Shown here in pieces: positions 34,465-41,182 of a stretch of DNA of 64,000 bases. A model generated the notes under the pieces. That model had not been told where the DNA came from, searched no databases, and was given only the letters and a program-made list of their open reading frames with translations. Numbering within the stretch: position 1 is the first letter of the stretch; each line of letters starts with the position of its first letter. Source of the stretch: Pseudomaricurvus sp965656525 (GTDB taxonomy: Bacteria > Pseudomonadota > Gammaproteobacteria > Pseudomonadales > Cellvibrionaceae); NCBI GenBank assembly GCA_965656525.1, contig CBFHKY010000015.1, forward strand, positions 21,927 to 85,926. The letters are read 5' to 3'. A program made the translations under genes and the position numbers.

Positions 34465-34495
34465 AAGCCTGAAAGCAACGCCGTGTTTCAGGCTT
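34465..34495 (+). promoter_or_regulatory. Intercistronic hairpin
   Basis: AAGCCTGAAA (34465-34474) pairs perfectly with TTTCAGGCTT (34486-34495) around an 11-base loop, between the CoA-transferase stop and the SDR start. There is no T-run. It may stabilise or process the polycistronic mRNA, or attenuate it weakly. Confidence 0.5.
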
Positions 34496-34524
34496 ATCAA
34501 CAATGAATTAAGGTAGAAGACACT

Positions 34525-35286
34525 ATGAAAGTAGCAATCATTACTGGCGCCGGCAGTGGCATTGGTCTGGCAACTGCAAAAGCCATGTTCGAGATGGGCA
34601 TGAGCATCGTAGGGGTAGGGCGTAGCCAAGACAAGTTAGACGCTATGGCGGCTGAATTAGGTGATCCTGATCGGGTAGCGACTGTATCGGTAGACATTAC
34701 AGCCGTGGACGCTCCCCAAAAAATTGTCGATTTTACTCTTGAACGCTTCGGGCAAATTAACTATTTGGTGAACAATGCGGGTATCGGTGCGCCAAAGCCT
34801 TTACATGAAACGGATGATGATACGCTAGATTACTTCCTCGATATCATGTTGCGTGCGCCTTTTCGTTTGTGTCGTGATGTCATTGGCCATATGAAAGACG
34901 GTGACGCCATTGTGAACATCACCTCCACTTATGCGGTTATCGGTGGCCGTCGTGGTGGCGCATACTCAGCAGCGAAAGGCGGTCTGGCATCACTGACTGA
35001 ACACATGGCTTGTGAATACGGCCCACAGGGCATCCGCTCGAATTGCGTAGCGCCAGGTGTAACCATGACAGACATGGTGAAAGAGCGTATGAACGATAAG
35101 GCGTTTCGTCGCACCAACATAGAGACTACACCGTTCCCACGCCTTGGCACCGCCGAAGAAGTCGCCGCCACAGTAGCGTTCTTGTGCTCACCCGGTGCGG
35201 GTGCGATCAATGGGCAACAAGTGGTTGTCGATTGTGGTTGGACTTCAACTAAATACTTATCTCAGGATGTATTAGATCTAGATTAA
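34525..35286 (+). CDS. SDR-family oxidoreductase, catabolic cluster
   Basis: This 253-residue classical short-chain dehydrogenase has the NAD(P)-binding TGAGSGIG (residues 7-14), NNAG at about 88, the catalytic Ser in NITSTYA and the YSAAK active site. The C-terminal GAINGQQVVVDCGWTS is a normal SDR end. It would oxidise or reduce a hydroxyl/keto group, probably at the CoA ester level given its neighbours; substrate unknown. The beta-2 end lacks an obvious acidic residue and reads GRS, which leans towards NADP. GTAGAAGAC precedes the ATG. Confidence 0.92.
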   Translation: MKVAIITGAGSGIGLATAKAMFEMGMSIVGVGRSQDKLDAMAAELGDPDRVATVSVDITAVDAPQKIVDFTLERFGQINYLVNNAGIGAPKPLHETDDDTLDYFLDIMLRAPFRLCRDVIGHMKDGDAIVNITSTYAVIGGRRGGAYSAAKGGLASLTEHMACEYGPQGIRSNCVAPGVTMTDMVKERMNDKAFRRTNIETTPFPRLGTAEEVAATVAFLCSPGAGAINGQQVVVDCGWTSTKYLSQDVLDLD

Positions 35287-35332
35287 TATTTGAGCTTCTG
35301 AGGCGGTTGATGAAAGCGAATAGGGTAAACAC

Positions 35333-35773
35333 ATGAATCAGACGCATTACGTTGATAAAGGCAGTATCGAAGATCGGTTGGCCATTCGTGAGCTGATTGA
35401 AACTTTTGCGGTGGGCGTGACGACCATTGACTCGACACTTTGGGGCGATACGTGGTCCGATACCGGTGTGTGGAAAACCCCTTCAATGCCTGAGGCCGTC
35501 GTTGGTAAGACAAATATTATTGCAAAATTCGAAGAAATGCTCGCGTATGTGAAATTTATGAGCATGAGTGCAGTTCCTTCTGGGCTGGTTTTTCATGGGG
35601 ATGAAGCAACAGGCAAGTCTTTTTGCCGAGAACTTATTTTCCCCAAGAATAGCGCCCCTAAAATTGTGATCGGTTACTTTGAGGATGTATTTGCAAAAGT
35701 TGAGGGACGCTGGCTGTTTCAATCAAGAATGTACCATGTGATTGGAGCTGAAAGTGTTGTCGCGGCTGAATAA
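35333..35773 (+). CDS. SnoaL-like / NTF2-fold protein
   Basis: This 146-residue protein fits the SnoaL-like NTF2 superfamily: the opening helix SIEDRLAIRELIETFAVG, then TLWGDTWSDTGVWKTP and the late strand VFAKVEGRWLFQSRMYHVI. In the family, a deep pocket binds the substrate, and members act as isomerases, dehydratases (such as BaiE of bile-acid dehydroxylation) or cyclases. The usual Asp/His pair cannot be fixed by eye. It lies in a run of catabolic genes with about 50-60 bases on each side, so it is probably an enzyme of the same pathway. Substrate and reaction are unknown. Confidence 0.78.
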   Translation: MNQTHYVDKGSIEDRLAIRELIETFAVGVTTIDSTLWGDTWSDTGVWKTPSMPEAVVGKTNIIAKFEEMLAYVKFMSMSAVPSGLVFHGDEATGKSFCRELIFPKNSAPKIVIGYFEDVFAKVEGRWLFQSRMYHVIGAESVVAAE

Positions 35774-35833
35774 TAACCCCACGAGTTGGCTGACATAAGA
35801 CATTAAAATAAACGCTATTATTGGAGTCGTGAA

Positions 35834-37003
35834 ATGAGTGACAAAACGTTTGATTGTTCTGACCTCGAAAATTATATGGGCAAGCCCATAGACCCTGCTC
35901 GTATGAAAGAGCCCTTGCACAACAATGATTTTCGTCGTTGGGCTCAAGCCATGCATTATCCAAACTTAATGCACTACGATCACGACTTCGCAAAAGAAGG
36001 TCGTTATGGCCGTTTGGTTGCGCCGCAATCTTTTGCTGTAGCTACCGATGATGGCCACGGTGCTGGACCTGCTTGTGTGGGCCGTATCGATGGCTCACAC
36101 TTGATTTTTGGTGGCGATGAGTGGTGGTTTTATGGACCTCGTATTTTTGGTGGCGATATGATCACCAACGAGAAGGTCCCTTTTGATTACGCGGTGAAAG
36201 AAACTAAGTTTGCGGGGCCAACCTGCTTCCAGCGTGGCGATAACAACTACTACAACCAAGATGGCGACTTTATTGCCAAACAACGTTCCACAGCGATTCG
36301 TTATCGTGCTGATCTGGCTTTGGAAATGGCTTCTATGGACGGCGCTGAAGAGGATCCTATTTGGACTGATGCAGAGCTGGACGAGCTGGAAACCAAAAAG
36401 TACGAATTCATTAAAATGATGCACGACCTTGGTCATGGTAAACGCTACTGGGATGACATCAATACGGGTGATGAATTACCTGTTCGTGTTATTGGTCCTC
36501 ACAGTGTTGCCAGCTTTGCTTCTGAATGGCGTGCTTACTTGTTCACTATATGGGGCAGTACTCATCGTCCCGGCTTCGACTTTGAAGCGATGGGTTTCAC
36601 CAAAGAAATGGCGGGTTACGAAAACGACCCGGTTATGGAAAAAGACAACCCAGAGTGGACGGATGGTGCTTATTTCGGTCCATCTCGTGGTCACCTGTTC
36701 CCTAAATACGCGCGCAAAATTGGTATGCCTCGCGGTTATGGCTACGGTGCGTCAATGGGTGCTTGGATTCTGGATTACCTGGCCGGTTGGGCTGGCGAGT
36801 GGGGTCAAGTGATTCACTGTAATTCCGCTTACCGTGGGCCTGCATTCACTGGCGATGCGACCTTTATGACGGCATCCGTGATTGACAAAATGGTCGATGA
36901 AGATGGCCGTCATCTGGTGCAAATCGATGTCAAAATGAAAAGCCAGCTGGGTGTTACTATGGCAACGGCGAAAGCTGAAGTAGAGTTACCCACTAAAGCG
37001 TAA
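35834..37003 (+). CDS. MaoC/FAS1-like double-hotdog dehydratase
   Basis: This 389-residue protein has two tandem hotdog-like halves: an N-terminal FAS1-like dehydratase domain (about residues 10-160, with RLVAPQSFAVATDDGHGAG) and a C-terminal MaoC-like half (about 205-385, with GDELPVRVIGPHSVASFASE, MPRGYGYGASMGAWILDY and SAYRGPAFTGD). Such proteins hydrate or dehydrate acyl-CoAs in degradation of branched or polycyclic compounds. The standard hydratase-2 motif with Asp and His is not obvious, so the active form or reaction may differ. It ends the run of closely spaced genes and is followed by a terminator. GGAGTCG lies before the ATG. Confidence 0.78.
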   Translation: MSDKTFDCSDLENYMGKPIDPARMKEPLHNNDFRRWAQAMHYPNLMHYDHDFAKEGRYGRLVAPQSFAVATDDGHGAGPACVGRIDGSHLIFGGDEWWFYGPRIFGGDMITNEKVPFDYAVKETKFAGPTCFQRGDNNYYNQDGDFIAKQRSTAIRYRADLALEMASMDGAEEDPIWTDAELDELETKKYEFIKMMHDLGHGKRYWDDINTGDELPVRVIGPHSVASFASEWRAYLFTIWGSTHRPGFDFEAMGFTKEMAGYENDPVMEKDNPEWTDGAYFGPSRGHLFPKYARKIGMPRGYGYGASMGAWILDYLAGWAGEWGQVIHCNSAYRGPAFTGDATFMTASVIDKMVDEDGRHLVQIDVKMKSQLGVTMATAKAEVELPTKA

Positions 37004-37049
37004 CGTTTTTGGTGCTTTACTTGTACGGACAGACTGAATATGTCCGATT

Positions 37050-37077
37050 AAAGCGGTAGCTCTTGCTACCGCTTTTT
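37050..37077 (+). terminator. Rho-independent terminator of the CoA-transferase operon
   Basis: GCGGTAGC (37053-37060) pairs with GCTACCGC (37065-37072) around a TCTT loop, extended by A-T pairs and ending in five T. It separates the operon from the second SDR gene. Confidence 0.9.
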
Positions 37078-37131
37078 GGTTGAATCCCCCTCAATGATAA
37101 AAACAATAACGATGGCTATTGAGGAAGGCTT

Positions 37132-38046
37132 ATGTCAGAGATGAGGTTTGATGACCGCGTTGCCGTGATCACAGGCGCAGGTCGTGGCTTGGGGAAAGCA
37201 TACGCCAAGCTATTGGCTGCCAAGGGGGCCAAAGTGGTGGTCAACGATTTGGGTGGCGGCTTAAACGGAGAGGGTTTCGATGAAGGCCCTGCGGCTGAGG
37301 TTGTCGCTGAGATCAAAGCCAGTGGCGGCGAAGCTGTTGTGAATACAGACTCTGTTACCACTCCAGAAGGTGGGCAAGCCATTATCGATACTGGACTATC
37401 TGAATATGGTCGAATTGACATATTGATTCATAATGCTGGTAATGTTCGTCAGGCATCCATTCGTGATATGAGCGTTGAAGATTTTGAATCGGTTCTTGAT
37501 GTCCATTTACGTGGTGCTTTCCATGTGGTTAAAGCGGCAATGCCTGCAATGTGCGACGCTAATTATGGCCGTATTGTGCTCACTTCATCAATAGGTGGAA
37601 TTTACGGCAATAAAGAAGTTGTAAACTACGCCGTTTCTAAGGCGAGTATGATTGGTCTTTCTAATGTTGTCGCCTTGGAGGGTGCTGATTTCAACGTAAA
37701 ATGTAACGTGATTATACCCGGAGCGGTTACCCGGATGGCAGAGGGTTTAGATCTCTCTCGGTATCCCCCAATGGGACCTGAGCTGGTGGCCTCGGTCGTT
37801 GGCTGGTTAGTGCATCAAAACTGTTCAGTATCGGGTGAAATGATTATCTCTATTGCTGGTCGGATTGCCCGTGCTTATATTGCTGAAACAGAAGGGGTGT
37901 ACCAGCCAGAGTGGAGTGTTGAGCAGGTAGGTCAACACATGGCGGCTATTCGAGACACCACTAAAGAATGGATTTTGCCCGTTGTACCGTCTGCCCATGT
38001 AGATCATATCGTGAAGAGCTTTGCGATGGTAAAGAGTGATCACTAG
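37132..38046 (+). CDS. SDR-family hydroxyacyl-CoA dehydrogenase-like protein
   Basis: This 304-residue protein resembles the dehydrogenase domain of peroxisomal multifunctional enzyme type 2, which oxidises 3-hydroxyacyl-CoAs. The cofactor motif is TGAGRGLG with the acidic VVNDLGGGLNGEG loop that selects NAD, followed by NAG, a catalytic Ser in LTSSIGG and YAVSK. The C-terminus is about 50 residues longer than a classical SDR (WILPVVPSAHVDHIVKSFAM). It follows the operon terminator, so it has its own promoter but probably belongs to the same pathway. GAGGAAGG lies before the ATG. Confidence 0.9.
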   Translation: MSEMRFDDRVAVITGAGRGLGKAYAKLLAAKGAKVVVNDLGGGLNGEGFDEGPAAEVVAEIKASGGEAVVNTDSVTTPEGGQAIIDTGLSEYGRIDILIHNAGNVRQASIRDMSVEDFESVLDVHLRGAFHVVKAAMPAMCDANYGRIVLTSSIGGIYGNKEVVNYAVSKASMIGLSNVVALEGADFNVKCNVIIPGAVTRMAEGLDLSRYPPMGPELVASVVGWLVHQNCSVSGEMIISIAGRIARAYIAETEGVYQPEWSVEQVGQHMAAIRDTTKEWILPVVPSAHVDHIVKSFAMVKSDH

Positions 38047-38115
38047 ATAGCGTATTAGGTACCCCTTTTTTGAGCGCGGCTTTAAGGTTGGAACCGCGTT
38101 CGCGAAGCCTAAAAA

Positions 38116-38568
38116 TTACGTTATCTTGCCCATGATTTCGATACGAGTGCCATCGGGGTCGGTGCAAAAAACGATTTTACCAAACGGTGAATCAATAGCC
38201 GTTTCTTTAATAACTTTGCCACCGAACTCTTCGATACGGAGCAAAGCGTTTTCAATATCGTCTACAGTCAACGTCATATGGGTAAAGCCCAGTTGGTTGA
38301 CTGGCAAGCGCTCTTTATTACCCTGTGTTTCTGTGCTCAGTCCAACCAGTTCCAGTCGGTTTTCCCCAAGCTTGATTTGATGCACGTGCAATACAGTGCC
38401 TGGTAATTCCATCAGCTGGTCGAAAGGTGAACCAAGCGCGGGAATTTCTCTTTCATGTTCAAAGCCTAAAGCCTGCGTATAAAAGTTTAATGATTTATCC
38501 AAGTCGGATGTACAAATAGCAATGTGCATCAGGCTGGTTTGAGGTTTATGGGTCACAATGCCCTCCAT
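38116..38568 (-). CDS. VOC-superfamily glyoxalase-like protein
   Basis: This 150-residue protein has two beta-alpha-beta-beta-beta modules typical of the vicinal oxygen chelate fold. The first module opens with LMHIAICTSDLDKSLNFYTQ, and the second with LGFTHMTLTVDDIENALLRI. Likely metal ligands are the His in MHIAI, a Glu in NRLELVG, the His in GFTHM and the Glu in TRIEIMG. Members include glyoxalase I, dioxygenases and methylmalonyl-CoA epimerases. The exact activity is unknown; a role in the neighbouring catabolic cluster is possible because it is convergent with the last SDR gene. Confidence 0.82.
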   Translation of the reverse strand: MEGIVTHKPQTSLMHIAICTSDLDKSLNFYTQALGFEHEREIPALGSPFDQLMELPGTVLHVHQIKLGENRLELVGLSTETQGNKERLPVNQLGFTHMTLTVDDIENALLRIEEFGGKVIKETAIDSPFGKIVFCTDPDGTRIEIMGKIT

Positions 38569-38612
38569 TTTTTAACTAAATTGATTAATGACTTTTTTTA
38601 AAGGTTTTAAAA

Positions 38613-38720
38613 ATGCATGAACAAAAATCTTTAGGTGCTCAGCTATGGCTCGGACGCCTATCGTTTATTAAGTACACAGCTTTCTTTGCTTCTATTGGAT
38701 GCGTTTACTGGGTCGCGTAA
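38613..38720 (+). CDS. Candidate 35-residue membrane peptide
   Basis: The ATG at 38613 opens a 35-codon frame ending in TAA, preceded by AAAGG about eight bases upstream. The peptide begins with a polar stretch (MHEQKSLGAQLWLG), then has a hydrophobic run (KYTAFFASIGCVYWVA) ending at the stop. This pattern, with Lys before a hydrophobic helix rich in aromatic residues, is typical of small inner-membrane proteins. It lies alone in the gap between the VOC and transglutaminase genes. I do not recognise a family; codon-level evidence from other species is required. Confidence 0.45.
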   Translation: MHEQKSLGAQLWLGRLSFIKYTAFFASIGCVYWVA

Positions 38721-38749
38721 TAGCTGTCTAGCAGTAACGATTTCATCGA

Positions 38750-39547
38750 TTATACATCTTGCTCATCAAGAAGCTGGACATGAATGCTTTGCTGGCACGA
38801 TTCTACCAAAGGGCCAAATTGATTATAAATGGCTACGTCTGCGGCATCACGGCCATAACCAATAGCAACATATCCCCCTTTAAGTTCTGCCTGTGTGGCG
38901 TCAAAGGTATACCAGCGTCCGCCAACGTAGGCCTCGAACCAGGCATGTAAGTCCATGGGTTGTAGGCCGTACAAATAGCCAACCACCAAACGTGCAGGAA
39001 TACTCAAACTGCGACACAGTGCAATACCAAGGTGTGCCAAGTCACGACAAACCCCCATTTTTTGCGTGTTCACCTCTACCGCTGAGACGGGGATATCGCT
39101 GCTGCCTGGCTGATAGCGCACATTGCAGCGCAGCCAGGTTTCAATGGCTTTGGCCTGATCGTAACCCAATGTTTGCCCTGCAGTAATCTCATTAGCCATT
39201 TGTCCAAAACGATCAGACTCGCAAAATCGGCTGGGTAGTAAGTAACCGAGTACATTGTCTGGCAAGCTGTGAATGTCAACAAAAGGTGCGCCCGGCGTTT
39301 GATCTACTTGATCGGCAACCATTACATCGGCTGCCGTGTACACTGCGAAATGACCCGGTGGCGCGGTTAAACGCTGACAAAGGTTGCCATAAACGTCTGT
39401 GAATTCATAAACGGAAACACTGGGTTTTAGTTTGTATTCTTCACGGGCAATCCACTGCTGAGCACCGCTACGCGGTCGTAACATCAAAATAAACGGGGTC
39501 GGTACTGTAATATCAAATGTCAGATCACAGATTGTACGTAGCCACAT
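38750..39547 (-). CDS. Transglutaminase-like cysteine protease family protein
   Basis: This protein of about 265 residues has the bacterial transglutaminase-like layout: an N-terminal beta domain and then the catalytic core with Cys167 in MGVCRDLAHLGIALCRSL, a His in DLHAWFEAYVGG and an Asp in RWYTFDATQ. Such proteins are papain-fold peptidases or amidases; substrates are mostly unknown. The frame extends 23 codons further upstream, but the ATG at 39547 gives the normal N-terminus MWLRTICDLTFDITVPTPF. No signal peptide is apparent, so it is probably cytoplasmic. Confidence 0.87.
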   Translation of the reverse strand: MWLRTICDLTFDITVPTPFILMLRPRSGAQQWIAREEYKLKPSVSVYEFTDVYGNLCQRLTAPPGHFAVYTAADVMVADQVDQTPGAPFVDIHSLPDNVLGYLLPSRFCESDRFGQMANEITAGQTLGYDQAKAIETWLRCNVRYQPGSSDIPVSAVEVNTQKMGVCRDLAHLGIALCRSLSIPARLVVGYLYGLQPMDLHAWFEAYVGGRWYTFDATQAELKGGYVAIGYGRDAADVAIYNQFGPLVESCQQSIHVQLLDEQDV

Positions 39548-39881
39548 ATCATAATTCCATTCGATGCATTCACGAGACGATAAAATTTTCTGCTGTCGGT
39601 GTTTTTGTAGGATCAAAGCTCACCTAGGTTGGTTATACTTTACTCTGGCTTTGGTGTGTTTTCTATGTATATTCAGTATTTATGTAAGTCGGTAAAGGCT
39701 GTTCTCTAAGTGCATATTTAAGTGTGTGAATAACTGTTCACCGATGTTTCAGAAGGTGGTCTTTTGATCAAATGCCGTTGTCTTTATGCTCATAAATTTA
39801 TTCTAACGTTGGGTGCTTAACATAGGTGCGCCGTGTTTTGGCATACCGGCAGGTAATAAGCGACTCTAAGCTGAACCTGTT

Positions 39882-39887
39882 TATAAT
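39882..39887 (+). promoter_or_regulatory. Perfect -10 box very close to the rsuA start
   Basis: TATAAT lies six bases before the ATG of rsuA. If it is the promoter, transcription would begin at or near the start codon. No consensus -35 is seen 17 bases upstream (AGCGAC). Confidence 0.45.
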
Positions 39888-39893
39888 AGTGCT

Positions 39894-40628
39894 ATGAAAT
39901 CTACCACCACCCGACTTGATCGCTTCATCAGCCAGAACAGCGGATACTCTCGTGCAGACACTCGCTTGCTCATAGCTCAGCAGCGAATCTTTGTGGATGG
40001 TGTGCCTGCACATTCGATTCAACAGATAGTGACAAAATTCACACAGGTTACTTTGGATGGAAACCATTTAATCGATGAGCAACCTGTTTATATGATGCTC
40101 AATAAACCCCAAGGGGTTGTTAGCGCCACGAAAGACACTAAACACAGCACGGTAATTGATCTTATTTCCCACCCTCAAAGGCAAGATTTGCATATTGTTG
40201 GGCGCTTAGACTTTAATACGACGGGCTTGCTGTTATTAACCAATGATGGTTATTGGTCGCGTAAAGTGAGCTTACCTGAAACTAAGCTCGCTAAGACATA
40301 CGAAGTCACATTGGCAAAGCCGCTAACGACTGAACACATTAGAGCTTTCCGAGAAGGTATTTACTTCGACTATGAAGGTATTGTAACCAAACCCGCTCGC
40401 TTGGAGATACTGTCTGACTATAAGGCCAGGCTGGCAATCATTGAAGGTAAGTATCATCAAGTGAAACGAATGTTTGGCCACTTTCAGAATCAGGTACTCG
40501 CTTTACATAGAGTGTCTGTTGGTAATATTGTCTTGGGAGACCTAGAGGTTGGCTGCAGCAGATTGTTGACTCCGCAAGAGGTCAACGATTGTTATCAGGC
40601 AGAGAGCATAACGAACGAAATAAATTGA
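39894..40628 (+). CDS. rsuA: 16S rRNA pseudouridine(516) synthase
   Basis: This 244-residue enzyme isomerises uridine 516 of 16S rRNA. The N-terminal S4-like RNA-binding domain (RLDRFISQNSGYSRADTRLL) is followed by the synthase core with the catalytic Asp in GRLDFNTTGLLLLTNDG and the conserved EGKYHQVKRMFGHFQN. Overall layout and length match E. coli RsuA (231 residues) better than RluB or RluE. There is no Shine-Dalgarno before the ATG, and a perfect TATAAT lies six bases upstream of it. It is followed 13 bases later by yajD, probably in one transcript. Confidence 0.9.
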   Translation: MKSTTTRLDRFISQNSGYSRADTRLLIAQQRIFVDGVPAHSIQQIVTKFTQVTLDGNHLIDEQPVYMMLNKPQGVVSATKDTKHSTVIDLISHPQRQDLHIVGRLDFNTTGLLLLTNDGYWSRKVSLPETKLAKTYEVTLAKPLTTEHIRAFREGIYFDYEGIVTKPARLEILSDYKARLAIIEGKYHQVKRMFGHFQNQVLALHRVSVGNIVLGDLEVGCSRLLTPQEVNDCYQAESITNEIN

Positions 40629-40641
40629 GGTCATGTGAGAG

Positions 40642-41007
40642 ATGAATAACAAGCCACCGAGCCAATTCGATCGAGTACGTGCCGAACAACTTGAATACAA
40701 CGCCAAACGTGCAAAAGGTTACCGTGAACAGGCCTTAAAACTTTATCCGTGGGTTTGTGGTCGATGTGCTCGTGAATTTAATCGCGCAGGGCTCTCTGAG
40801 CTTACCGTGCACCATGTAGATCACAACCATGATAACAACCCAAGTGATGGCAGCAATTGGGAATTACTGTGTATTTATTGTCACGATGAAGAGCATACCA
40901 AGTTTGAAAATTTAGTGCGCTATGGCAGTACTCGGAGCGTTGATGTTAAGCCTGCGACCTATAATCCGTTTGCCGACTTAAAGAAAAAAATGGAGCAGGA
41001 CAAATAA
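40642..41007 (+). CDS. yajD: HNH nuclease-family protein YajD
   Basis: This 121-residue protein has the HNH fold with zinc-type cysteines: CGRCAREF, then the catalytic TVHHVDHNHDNNPSDGSN and the second pair LCIYCHDEEH. It matches the YajD family in length and motif order. HNH proteins cut nucleic acids, but the cellular role of YajD is not known. The start is backed by GAGAG close to the ATG, and the gene is probably co-transcribed with rsuA. A bidirectional terminator follows it. Confidence 0.9.
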   Translation: MNNKPPSQFDRVRAEQLEYNAKRAKGYREQALKLYPWVCGRCAREFNRAGLSELTVHHVDHNHDNNPSDGSNWELLCIYCHDEEHTKFENLVRYGSTRSVDVKPATYNPFADLKKKMEQDK

Positions 41008-41126
41008 TACCTGATCGTGTCAGGTGCAGCGCACTTGGAGCTTCTAACCTTATTGTTCATTGATTTTAAGTGGCGTCATTGTGTGATGGTGTATTTGGGG
41101 TGGTTTTTTTTAAGGGCATTCACAAA

Positions 41127-41160
41127 AAAAGCCCCGCAGGCTTAACCGGCGGGGCTTTTT
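41127..41160. terminator. Bidirectional terminator between yajD and acnB
   Basis: GCCCCGC (41131-41137) pairs with GCGGGGC (41149-41155) around an 11-base loop, flanked by runs of A on the left and T on the right, for two convergent genes. Confidence 0.92.
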
Positions 41161-41182
41161 AGCAGCTCAATAGACGCTGATA

